Notes: generated from the letters alone by a model not told the origin. DNA of 6,144 nt from Methanobacteriota archaeon (GCA_005879045.1 VBLV01000189.1:1-6144); one strand, 5' to 3'; positions 1 to 6,144 are shown, numbered from the stretch's first letter. Program-made: numbers and translations.

Positions 1-1285
1 CGCTGTACTCTTTCTTGAACTTGATCCACTTGAATCCGCGCGCACCCGCGTCGTACGTCGAGTCGAGCGCCTTCGCCATGAGACCCTCGCATCCGGCCTG
101 GAGGGCTTTATCGAAAAACGCCTCCGCTTGCTTCACATCCTCTGTCACCCGGACGGTCGAGTGACGAATCCCGTTGTTCGGCTTGACGACGGCCTCGAGG
201 GCCTTCCGTCGCTCGACGTAGGGCCGCGCGGTCAAGTCTTCATCCAAACGGAGAAGGCAATCGAATGCGAACAGGGTGACGGGGAATTCCTGCGCCATTC
301 GCTCGACCTCGGTCTTGCGCCCTCGGCGGCGGCTGACTTCCTGGAACGGCAGAAACTCCCCGGTATTCGGATCGACCGGGACGGCCTCGCCCTCCACGAT
401 CGCCGCGCGGTCCTTGATGGCGGATCGCAGGCCGTCCACGATCTCGGGAAATTGAACCGTAATGTTTTCGAGATGACGGGAGAAGAGCTCGATTCGCTTC
501 GGCGATACGTGGGCCTGCACGCGTAGCCCGTCGTACTTGTACTCGAGTGCGGCCTTCCCCATCCGCTCGAAGATCTCCTCGAGCGTCTCGAGCCGTTCTG
601 CGAGCATCGCTCGGATCGGGCGGAAGAGTTTCAGATGGATGTCCCCCAATCCGTCGATGCCTTTCGACGCGAGGACCCGTGCGACCTCGCCGAGGTCCGA
701 GCACACATTGTATGCGCGCTCGACGCGAGGCCGGTCTGCTTTCGTCGCGAACGCGGCGGCGAGCGCATCGACGATCGTCATGTCCGCGATGCCCAGCCGC
801 ATCTGGCCGACGACCATCCGAACAACGTACTTCGCTTCCCTCGGCGTCGCATTACCCAGGAGGTCGGACAGGAGGCGGATCTTCCGCTCTTGGCTTCCTT
901 CGCCGGATTCGCGGGCAATCGCATCGAGGAGCTGGTACACCTTCGCGGTCGTGAGCGGCGTCGACTCCAATGGCTTCTGACGCCGAGCGCCGATCGCTTC
1001 CTGGGCGACGAGACCGAGGTCTCCTTTTTCCTTCCAGAGCCGGCCGATGCGCGCGTCGTCCATTCCGGTCGCGTGCGCGAGGACGCGCATCACCATCTTC
1101 TCCGCGAGGCCGAGTTCGATGCCCTCGTAGTCCGGGTGTATGCGACCTTGCGTGAGGTAGACGACTTTGTCGAGATCCTCCTTCGGCGTCTCGCGGAGGA
1201 GGCCGACGAGCAACTCCGTCATCTCGAGCCGCTTCGTGGTCGCCTCGATCTTTTCGTACGCGTCCACGACCCGGGCGAACTGCAT
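1..1285 (-). CDS. lig: ATP-dependent DNA ligase, archaeal replicative type (3' end outside window)
   Basis: Seals nicks in duplex DNA during replication and repair, using ATP to adenylate an active-site lysine. The minus frame is open for 428 codons from ATG 1285 to the window edge. Residues about 5-170 resemble the N-terminal DNA-binding domain of this family. The nucleotidyltransferase core follows with all motifs visible: KYDG with nucleophile K250 (bases 536-538), LFSRHLENIT (motif III), VEGE at 297-300 (IIIa), CEGLMAK at 399-405 (IV) and WIKFKKEY at 420-427 (V). Archaeal ligases usually have about 550-600 residues, so the C-terminal OB-fold (roughly 130-160 residues, with motif VI) lies beyond base 1. 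ATG 1285 is the only plausible start: the frame has a TAA at 1313-1315 and no other start codon between. No Shine-Dalgarno sequence precedes it, which suggests a leaderless message. It follows purB by 78 bases. Family assignment is firm; the gene symbol is by family convention. Confidence 0.95.
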   Translation of the reverse strand, partial: MQFARVVDAYEKIEATTKRLEMTELLVGLLRETPKEDLDKVVYLTQGRIHPDYEGIELGLAEKMVMRVLAHATGMDDARIGRLWKEKGDLGLVAQEAIGARRQKPLESTPLTTAKVYQLLDAIARESGEGSQERKIRLLSDLLGNATPREAKYVVRMVVGQMRLGIADMTIVDALAAAFATKADRPRVERAYNVCSDLGEVARVLASKGIDGLGDIHLKLFRPIRAMLAERLETLEEIFERMGKAALEYKYDGLRVQAHVSPKRIELFSRHLENITVQFPEIVDGLRSAIKDRAAIVEGEAVPVDPNTGEFLPFQEVSRRRGRKTEVERMAQEFPVTLFAFDCLLRLDEDLTARPYVERRKALEAVVKPNNGIRHSTVRVTEDVKQAEAFFDKALQAGCEGLMAKALDSTYDAGARGFKWIKFKKEYS

Positions 1286-1290
1286 CGGGC

Positions 1291-1308
1291 CGTCGGATGC
1301 TTCCGACG
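1291..1308. repeat. Perfect inverted repeat just upstream of the ligase start
   Basis: Two 7-base arms, CGTCGGA (1291-1297) and TCCGACG (1302-1308), are perfect reverse complements around the 4-base spacer TGCT. The repeat sits between the TATA-like box (about 1311-1317) and the ligase ATG (1285). In archaea, repressors often bind palindromes in this position, over the transcription start. It could instead form an RNA hairpin in a short leader, or a stem at the 3' end of the purB transcript, although no T-rich run follows it. The sequence is certain; the function is inference. Confidence 0.45.
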
Positions 1309-1320
1309 CTTCTTAAGGAT
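1309..1320 (-). promoter_or_regulatory. Candidate TATA box for the ligase gene
   Basis: Read on the minus strand, this stretch is ATCCTTAAGAAG, an AT-rich patch in very GC-rich surroundings. Its core is centred about 30 bases upstream of ATG 1285, close to the spacing expected for an archaeal TATA box driving a leaderless transcript. The match to the TTTATATA-type consensus is only partial. A perfect 10-base palindrome, GACGCGCGTC (1332-1341), lies just upstream of it. Confidence 0.35.
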
Positions 1321-1363
1321 TCGCGGGGCGTGACGCGCGTCCAGGGAAGTCGCTCCCGCTCTC

Positions 1364-2713
1364 CTAGCGGACCCGCTTCACCACCGCGTCGACGATTGCG
1401 TAGCTCTCCCCGAGGTACGCGTTCGGATCCATCGCCGCCTCGATCTCTTTTTTGGATAGGACTTTCGTCACCTTCGATTCGGCGAGGAGGGCGTCGCGCA
1501 GGTGGATCCCTTTCGTCCGCGCCTTCTGGGCCGTCTCGCGGACGAGCTTGTGGGCGTCCTGCCGCCCGAGTCCCTTCCCGACGAGGGCGATCATGACGGC
1601 CTCGGCCATCACCTGGCCTTTCGTCGCCTCGAGGTTCTCCTTCATCCGGTCCGGATAGACGCGCAGGGTCCGGAAGACCTCCGCGGTCCGCGCGAGCATC
1701 TCGTCGATCAGGACGCAGGCATGGGGCAGGATGATCCGCTCCGCCGCGCTGTTCGTCAGGTCGCGTTCGTGCCACAGCGGCACGTTCTCCAGGGCGGGCG
1801 TCACGAGAGACCGCACGATCCGCGAGAGGGAGCACACGTTCTCGGAGGCGACGGGGTTCTCCTTCTGGGCCATCGTCGAGCTTCCGACCTGCTTCTTCGT
1901 CTCGAACGCCTCGGCGACCTCGGCGATCTCCGTCCGCTGCAGATTCCGGACTTCCGTGCAGAATTTCTCCAGGGACGCCGCGAGGTTCGCGAGGACGGCG
2001 ATGAACTCGGCGTAGCGATCCCGGCCGACGACCTGCGTGGCCGCTTCTTCCATTCCGACGCCGAGGTCGCGCATCACCGCCGGCTGGACATCGAGGGCGT
2101 ACGGACCGAACGCGGCCCCCGTGCCGACGGCCCCGGACATCTTGCCGACGACGACCCGGGGCGACGCCTCCCGCAACCGGTCTCTGTGGCGGGCCGTCTC
2201 CGAGGCGAAGACCGCCATCTTGAGTCCGAACGTGATCGGGACCGCGGCTTGCCCGTGGGTCCGGCCGAGCATCACGGTCCGCTTGTACTTGGACGCCAAG
2301 CCCGCCAGGACGCCGGTCAGGTCGCCGATGTCGGCCTCGAGGAGCCGGATCGCGTCGCGGAGCTGGAGCGCCGTCGCGGTATCGAGGATGTCGTTGCTCG
2401 TCGCCCCCAGGTGGACATACTTTCCGGCGTCGCCCTCGCACGCCTCGGTCAGCGCCAGGACGACGGCCATCAGATCATGTCGCGTCTCCTCCTCGAGTTC
2501 CTGGACGCGCTTGACCGTGATCCGCTTCGTCGTCGCCTTCCTCGCGATTTCGGAGGCCGCCTCCTCTGGGATCAACCCGACCTTCGCCTCCGCCCGGGCG
2601 AGGGCCGCCTCGACGTCCAGGAGGCGCTGCAGCCGGGACTCCTCTTCGAAGAGCCCCTTCATCTTCGGCCTCCCGTAGCGGAAGTCGATCGGGCACAGGA
2701 GGGACATGGCCAT
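1364..2713 (-). CDS. purB: Adenylosuccinate lyase
   Basis: Cytoplasmic homotetrameric enzyme of the fumarase/aspartase superfamily. It splits succinyl-AICAR to AICAR in purine synthesis and adenylosuccinate to AMP, releasing fumarate. The 449 residues match the usual archaeal length. Family landmarks in order: N-terminal PIDFRYGRPKM (8-18), RHD with H79, VHLGATSND (100-108), GRTHGQ with H153, GKMSGAVGT (190-198), EVRNLQRTEI (254-263), the signature loop 277-287 with the catalytic serine, and WHERDLTNS (314-322). The loop reads GSSTMAQKENP, where most relatives have MPxKRNP. K284, N286 and the following E291 are kept, so activity is likely. ATG 2713 is chosen; ATG 2707 two codons on is equally possible, and neither has a Shine-Dalgarno sequence. 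It lies 54 bases after the kinase gene and 78 before lig, with no other purine gene in view. Confidence 0.95.
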   Translation of the reverse strand: MAMSLLCPIDFRYGRPKMKGLFEEESRLQRLLDVEAALARAEAKVGLIPEEAASEIARKATTKRITVKRVQELEEETRHDLMAVVLALTEACEGDAGKYVHLGATSNDILDTATALQLRDAIRLLEADIGDLTGVLAGLASKYKRTVMLGRTHGQAAVPITFGLKMAVFASETARHRDRLREASPRVVVGKMSGAVGTGAAFGPYALDVQPAVMRDLGVGMEEAATQVVGRDRYAEFIAVLANLAASLEKFCTEVRNLQRTEIAEVAEAFETKKQVGSSTMAQKENPVASENVCSLSRIVRSLVTPALENVPLWHERDLTNSAAERIILPHACVLIDEMLARTAEVFRTLRVYPDRMKENLEATKGQVMAEAVMIALVGKGLGRQDAHKLVRETAQKARTKGIHLRDALLAESKVTKVLSKKEIEAAMDPNAYLGESYAIVDAVVKRVR

Positions 2714-2735
2714 CCGGCGAGGGCAAAGCCCGGAG

Positions 2736-2745
2736 GCGTTATGGA
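2736..2745 (-). promoter_or_regulatory. Weak candidate TATA-like element for purB
   Basis: The minus strand reads CCATAACGCC, the only AT-leaning patch in the 54-base gap that lies near the expected position. Its core is about 28 bases upstream of ATG 2713. This is similar to the spacing of the ligase element and fits a leaderless message. The sequence match is poor, and purB could equally be read through from the kinase gene. Confidence 0.2.
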
Positions 2746-2767
2746 GCTTTCTCCCGCGGCCGGATCA

Positions 2768-3763
2768 TCACGGCGGAGACGGGATCTTCGGGAGGACGAC
2801 GGTGAACGTCGTCCCTTGGCCCAATTCCGACTCGACCTCGATCGTGCCGCCATGGGCGTTCACGACGCTCTTCGCGAACGCGAGGCCCAGTCCGGTCCCC
2901 TGCTCCTTCGGTTTCGTCGTGAAGAACGGCTGGAAGAGTTTCTCGAGGACGTCCGGCGGCATCCCCGGGCCGGTGTCGTGGACGACCAACGCGACCGTGT
3001 CGCCGCGGTCTTCGACCGCCACGGTCACGGTCCCGTTCGACGTGGCCTGGAGGGCGTTCTTCGTCAGATTGACGAGCACCTGCTGAATCCGCCGCGGGTC
3101 GACGTCGGCGACGACCGGGCTGCCCGCCTCTTTTCGCAGCTCCACACCTTCGTGGAGGTATGGCTCCATTTGTTCGAGCGACCCGTCCACGATCGTGCGG
3201 AGGTCCGTCTCGACCGGTTGAATCGGAGGCGGCCGTGTGAGGCCCGCGAGATCCTGCAGGATCGACCCGATGAGCCGCCGCTGCGCGTTGATCTTCTCGA
3301 GGCGGCTGACGATTTCCGGGTCCTGCGAGCGCTTCGCGGCGGTCGCCGCAAGGAGGGAGATGTTCGTGAGAGGTGTGTTGATCTCGTGGGCCACGTAGCC
3401 CGTCAAACGACCCATCGCCGCGAGACGTTCGTTCTCGAGGAGCCGGCGTTCCAGATCCTTCGTCTCCGTGATGTCCACGACGGCCGAGAGCCAAGCTTCG
3501 TGAGGGCCGAGGGACAAGGTCTCGACGGCGACGATCACGTGCCGCGTCTTTCCGCTCTTCGTCCGCAAGGTCAGCTCGACGTTGCGAACCGGCTCGCCCG
3601 CGCGGAGCTTCTCGAGGAGCCCCTCGCGAGCCGTGGGATCCGACCAAAGGCCGATGTCCAGCGACGTCCGGCCGATCACCTCCTCGCGGGTGAACTCGAA
3701 CAGCCGCAGGAACGACTCGTTCACATCGATGAACCGGTTGTCCGGCAGGGCGAGGAGGCTCAT
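2768..3763 (-). CDS. PAS sensor histidine kinase (second PAS domain truncated at its N-terminus)
   Basis: Soluble two-component sensor kinase of 331 residues from ATG 3763; a GTG at 3769 would add two. Residues about 1-105 are PAS-like (RFIDVNESFLRLFEFTREEV, then a VVDITETK exit strand), but the first helix and strand of the fold are missing. HisKA follows with GYVAHEINTPL, phosphoacceptor H126. The ATP-binding domain is complete: N box NLTKNAL (N232, N236), G1 DTGPGM (D263, G265, G267), F box PFFTT and G2 GTGLGL. No membrane segment is seen, so it should act in the cytoplasm, probably phosphorylating a response regulator encoded elsewhere. The start overlaps the stop of the upstream PAS gene as ATGA and has GAGGAG five bases before it, so translation may be coupled. 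It may originally have been one gene with the upstream PAS protein. The kinase assignment is firm; signal and partner are unknown. Confidence 0.88.
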   Translation of the reverse strand: MSLLALPDNRFIDVNESFLRLFEFTREEVIGRTSLDIGLWSDPTAREGLLEKLRAGEPVRNVELTLRTKSGKTRHVIVAVETLSLGPHEAWLSAVVDITETKDLERRLLENERLAAMGRLTGYVAHEINTPLTNISLLAATAAKRSQDPEIVSRLEKINAQRRLIGSILQDLAGLTRPPPIQPVETDLRTIVDGSLEQMEPYLHEGVELRKEAGSPVVADVDPRRIQQVLVNLTKNALQATSNGTVTVAVEDRGDTVALVVHDTGPGMPPDVLEKLFQPFFTTKPKEQGTGLGLAFAKSVVNAHGGTIEVESELGQGTTFTVVLPKIPSPP

Positions 3764-4254
3764 CGCCACTCCTCGGATTCCCGGCGGGCCGACTCCAGCT
3801 CTTTCTGATCGCTGATGTCTCGCGCAAATCCGACAAACGTGGGCGGCTCTCCGGCGATCCGGGTGATCGCGAGCTCCACGGGGAATTCCGAACCGTCCTT
3901 TCGGAGGCCTGTGAGTTCGATGCGTCGGCCGAGGACCGGCCCCTCGCCGGTCTCGAGGTATTTCGCGAGCCCGCGGCGGTGCGACTCCCTCAGCGACGGT
4001 GGAACGATTGTCTCCGCGAGGGTCTTGCCGATCACCTCATCGCGCCGGTACCCGAACGTCCGCTCCGCGGCGGGATTGAAGTCGACGATCCGGCCCTGGT
4101 GGTCCATCGCGATGACGCTGTCCAGGGCGGTGTCGAGGATGGCCGCCCGGCGGGCTTCGCTTTCCCGCAGGGTCAACGTCCACTTGGGGTCCCGGACGGG
4201 GCGAGCGCTTCGGAGCCGCGCGCGCGGACGTTTCTTCGATGACACTCGTGACAT
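3760..4254 (-). CDS. PAS domain protein, probably the N-terminal part of a split sensor kinase
   Basis: A 164-residue protein. Residues 1-22 are strongly basic (nine K/R) and without motifs. Residues about 35-148 form one full PAS domain: AAILDTALDSVIAMDHQGRI, then VDFNPAAERTFGYRRDEVIGK, then LRKDGSEFPVELAI, and the exit FVGFARDISDQK. The tail at 149-164 is a charged helical linker ending RRESEEWR, the kind of RESE linker that normally leads into another PAS domain; the same protein has LRESEAR at 29-35 before its own PAS. The frame then stops (TGA 3760-3762), and the remainder of a PAS domain and a kinase follow in another frame. PAS domains sense ligands, redox state or light, or dimerise; no cofactor can be told from the sequence. 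ATG 4254 is the only start, as the frame holds no other start codon back to a stop at 4318-4320. No output domain is present, so alone it would be a sensor fragment. Confidence 0.78.
   Translation of the reverse strand: MSRVSSKKRPRARLRSARPVRDPKWTLTLRESEARRAAILDTALDSVIAMDHQGRIVDFNPAAERTFGYRRDEVIGKTLAETIVPPSLRESHRRGLAKYLETGEGPVLGRRIELTGLRKDGSEFPVELAITRIAGEPPTFVGFARDISDQKELESARRESEEWR
3769..3774 (-). promoter_or_regulatory. Shine-Dalgarno-like site at the PAS/kinase junction
   Basis: The minus strand reads GAGGAG, followed by five bases (TGGCG) and then ATG at 3763. That ATG shares its last two bases with the TGA stop of the PAS gene (ATGA). This arrangement is typical of translational coupling and is the reason for preferring ATG 3763 over GTG 3769, which lies directly on the motif. 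Because GAGGAG also encodes two glutamates of a common linker, the match could be accidental. Confidence 0.4.
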
Positions 4255-4312
4255 AGCGTCAAACCGTGGGGCCGGAGCCTTACCAGCCCGGCGGCCAGCG
4301 ATTGCGCACGTC

Positions 4313-4324
4313 CCTATTTATCGC
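4313..4324 (-). promoter_or_regulatory. Candidate TATA box for the PAS/kinase genes
   Basis: On the minus strand the sequence reads GCGATAAATAGG, the best archaeal TATA-like match in the window. It lies in the 191-base gap after the solute-binding protein gene. Transcription would start near 4285-4292, giving a leader of roughly 30-40 bases before ATG 4254. An alternative weak patch, GGTAAGG near 4281, would suit a leaderless start but fits the consensus poorly. Together with the terminator upstream of it, this suggests the PAS/kinase genes form their own transcription unit. Confidence 0.45.
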
Positions 4325-4396
4325 GTTCGAGAGAATTGTTCCCTTTTCCTCCTGGGGTTGGGAACGAGAGGATTCGGCGAACCCGCCGCGCCGGAC

Positions 4397-4438
4397 GAGA
4401 AAAAGGAAAGAGGGCGGAGGGCGACCCCAGTCGCCTCC
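4397..4438 (-). terminator. Hairpin plus pyrimidine tract after the solute-binding protein gene
   Basis: The hairpin begins 7 bases after the TAA stop (4446-4448). Arms 4430-4438 and 4416-4425 pair over nine base pairs with one bulged base (4420) and a 4-base loop (4426-4429); an alternative is a perfect 6-base-pair stem using 4420-4425 and 4430-4435. The minus strand then runs into CCCTCTTTCCTTTTTCTC (4414-4397). Archaeal transcription stops mainly at T-rich tracts, and a stem in front is optional, so termination here is likely. No other gene occupies the rest of the 4255-4445 gap apart from the candidate promoter. Confidence 0.6.
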
Positions 4439-4445
4439 CACCCGG

Positions 4446-6144
4446 TTACTTCTTTCGCCCCATCATGGCCGCGATGGCCCCGATCACCACGAGCGCGAGG
4501 ACCGCCACGATGATCGTCGTGGTATCCAGGCCCGCGATCACCCGGGGCTCGACCGTCCCGACGCGCTGCTCGGCGATCACGGTCGTGCTCCCGGTGCCGT
4601 CCGAATGGCCGGTCGCCGTGACCGTCGCGACGACGCGGAACTGCGTCCGCGGCCCGACGTCCGCGGTGAACGTCGTCGTGAATTTGCCTTGGACATCCGT
4701 CGTGCCGGACGCGGCGGCGACTTTCCCCCCGAGTCCGATGACATCGAGGCTGACCGTGGCTCCGGAGACGGCCGATCCACCGGACGTCACCGTGACCGTG
4801 ATCGTGGCCGGAGTGCCCGGGGCGATTGTGACCGCCGACGAGGTCACCGCCACCGCGAGGGCGCGGATGTCCGGGGTGACGGTCATCCACGCCGACGTCG
4901 TGGCGCCCGCATAGCCGAGCTTCGATGCCTGAATCGTCACCTGGACATCGGTCGCGCCTTGTGCACTCGGCGCCGTGATCGCGGTGCTGAGCGTGCCCGT
5001 TCCATCCGTCGTCCCGCTCGCGACTTGGCTTCCGGCGATCCAGAACGACACGACCGCCCCGGACACGGGGGCGCCTTCGGCGTCCGTCACTTTGGCAATC
5101 GCGGTCGTCGTCGCCCCGGCTTTGACGGAGGTCGGCAGGATCGTCAAGCCGGCCGCGAGGGATCCCGCCAAACTGACGTGCACCTTCTGGTACGTCCAGA
5201 AGTTGTTCACGCCGCCCGGCATGTTCACCCAGCCGGCAAAGGATCCCCGGACCGTCGCCTCGAGCGCGTTGAAGTGAATGAGCGGGACGAAATAGCCGCC
5301 GTTCATCACTCGATCCTGGACCGACATCACCGCGGACTGCCGACTCGCGGTCGCCAACGCCACGTTCGCGCTCTGAAGCGAGGAGTCGAGGGCCGAGTCC
5401 AGCACGTGCACGTAGTTCTTGGAGCCCGCGCTGCCGAAATAGTCCGACAGGAAGCCAGGGTCCAGGTCGGTGGGGAGGCTGGCGATGAACACATCGAAGT
5501 TTCCGGAGGCGAGCCGGGCCGGGAGCGACGCGCTCGGGACGGACTCGAGGCTCACGGCGAGGCCCAACCGGCTGAAGACGTCGACGGTCGACGCCTGGAT
5601 CGTGAAGATCCGAGAGCTCTCGGCCACGGGGATCCCGATCGCCACGAGCGACAAGGGCGATCCGTCAGGCTTTTCGCGAATGCCGTCCCCATTGCGGTCG
5701 AAATAACCGGCCGAGTCGAGCCGCTGATTCTGGTCCGTCAACAGGTACGTGGGAGCCGGATATTCCGTCGTCACGACCTGGTAGATCGGCAGGTTGGGGT
5801 TGAACCACGGGACTGCCTCGTTAATGACGGGGCTGCGCGACACGATCGTGTTCGCGTGGGCTTGCCGCGCGAGGAGCGGGCTCAGCGTGTCCGCAAGAGC
5901 GAGTCGGAATTCCGAATCACTCGTCGTCCGCCCGCCCCTCAGGTTGAAGCCCACCACGAGCTGCGTGAATCCGGGGTTGTTGACGATGGTCGCGTCGAAG
6001 AGCAACGACCGGTTGGTCCCGCCGATGTTATAGATTGTCCCGGGGTCATCGACGCTGAGGCCCCATCCGATGAAGTCCAGGTTGCCGCTCAGGAGCGCCA
6101 GCGACGCGGCCGAGGTGTCCGCGTACACGGAGAACGTGACCGTG
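4446..6144 (-). CDS. Membrane-anchored family 5 solute-binding protein with Ig-like stalk (N-terminus outside window)
   Basis: Extracellular substrate-capture subunit of a peptide/nickel-type ABC transporter. The frame is open past 6144, with 565 full codons visible; residues below count from the GTG at 6128. Residues 1 to about 318 are the C-terminal part of the SBP family 5 fold. Typical features are FNLRGG near 61, the Ca-loop-like DRNGDGIREKPDG at 144-156 that follows a DSAGYF helix, FDVFIASLPTDLDPG, and the ending GWVNMPGGVNNFWTYQ. Two Ig-like beta-sandwich domains of the invasin/Big-1 sort follow at about 325-418 and 424-519, each with a GAxVS strand and a TTDxxG turn. Residues 537-556 form one hydrophobic segment ending GRKK, a C-terminal anchor with a cytoplasmic basic tail. 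The signal peptide and the first part of the binding domain are outside the window. No permease or ATPase gene is seen, so the ligand cannot be named. Confidence 0.88.
   Translation of the reverse strand, partial: TVTFSVYADTSAASLALLSGNLDFIGWGLSVDDPGTIYNIGGTNRSLLFDATIVNNPGFTQLVVGFNLRGGRTTSDSEFRLALADTLSPLLARQAHANTIVSRSPVINEAVPWFNPNLPIYQVVTTEYPAPTYLLTDQNQRLDSAGYFDRNGDGIREKPDGSPLSLVAIGIPVAESSRIFTIQASTVDVFSRLGLAVSLESVPSASLPARLASGNFDVFIASLPTDLDPGFLSDYFGSAGSKNYVHVLDSALDSSLQSANVALATASRQSAVMSVQDRVMNGGYFVPLIHFNALEATVRGSFAGWVNMPGGVNNFWTYQKVHVSLAGSLAAGLTILPTSVKAGATTTAIAKVTDAEGAPVSGAVVSFWIAGSQVASGTTDGTGTLSTAITAPSAQGATDVQVTIQASKLGYAGATTSAWMTVTPDIRALAVAVTSSAVTIAPGTPATITVTVTSGGSAVSGATVSLDVIGLGGKVAAASGTTDVQGKFTTTFTADVGPRTQFRVVATVTATGHSDGTGSTTVIAEQRVGTVEPRVIAGLDTTTIIVAVLALVVIGAIAAMMGRKK

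Noticed and set aside
852..2441. A 529-codon minus-strand open frame across the lig/purB junction.
   Set aside because: It overlaps both real genes in another frame, and its translation is almost entirely R, G, P, D and A without recognisable domains.
2696..3769. The kinase and PurB frames both begin with (M/V)AMSLL, suggesting a duplicated start region.
   Set aside because: Similarity ends after about six codons and codon choice differs. In the kinase these residues are internal to a PAS domain. Chance is the simplest reading.
1502..3808. A 768-codon open frame on the plus strand opposite purB and the kinase.
   Set aside because: Its translation is low in complexity, rich in R, D, E, L and G, and shows no family motifs. 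The minus frames beneath it carry complete conserved enzymes. Such antisense frames are common where third codon positions are mostly G or C.
2739..3836. A 365-codon minus-strand open frame covering the kinase region.
   Set aside because: It is an out-of-frame shadow of the kinase. The kinase frame has all HisKA and ATP-binding motifs, and this one has none.
4255..4300. GC-rich partial inverted repeats (GGCCG...CGGCC) upstream of the PAS gene.
   Set aside because: Only about five bases pair, over a long loop, which is expected by chance in this composition.
1..6144. A previously undescribed multi-gene system, mobile element, CRISPR array or RNA gene.
   Set aside because: All five genes belong to known families. 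I found no repeat array, terminal inverted repeats, transposase, tRNA-like cloverleaf or rRNA segment, and the gene mix shows no shared function.

Overview
The window is GC-rich (about two thirds G+C by eye) and every gene I can support lies on the minus strand. It most likely comes from an archaeon. The DNA ligase is of the archaeal/eukaryotic ATP-dependent replicative type, two start codons have TATA-like sequence about 28-30 bases upstream and no Shine-Dalgarno sequence (leaderless style), and a solute-binding protein is held by a C-terminal transmembrane anchor. High-GC Thermoplasmatota or a related euryarchaeal lineage would fit, but this is inference, since no rRNA or other marker gene is present.

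Layout in the direction of transcription (high to low coordinates): (1) 6144-4446, the C-terminal part of an extracellular family 5 (peptide/nickel type) solute-binding protein with two Ig-like domains and a membrane anchor. It ends in a hairpin plus pyrimidine tract that looks like a terminator. (2) 4254-3760, a protein with one PAS domain. (3) 3763-2768, a PAS-HisKA-HATPase sensor histidine kinase that overlaps gene 2 by the four bases ATGA. The second PAS domain lacks its N-terminal part, and gene 2 ends inside the linker that normally leads into such a domain. The pair looks like one PAS-PAS-kinase gene broken by a short out-of-frame deletion, or now run as a translationally coupled pair. 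(4) 2713-1364, adenylosuccinate lyase (PurB), complete. (5) 1285-1, ATP-dependent DNA ligase, cut by the window edge after motif V so that the C-terminal OB-fold is missing.

The genes are co-oriented but functionally mixed (transport, signalling, purine synthesis, DNA joining). The gaps around purB and lig are short (54 and 78 bases), and each holds a candidate promoter. No response regulator, ABC permease, mobile element, RNA gene or CRISPR array is visible. I see no convincing sign of a new multi-gene system. The most notable points are the broken or coupled PAS junction, an inverted repeat between the TATA-like box and the ligase start, an altered active-site loop in PurB, and the Ig-stalk binding protein.
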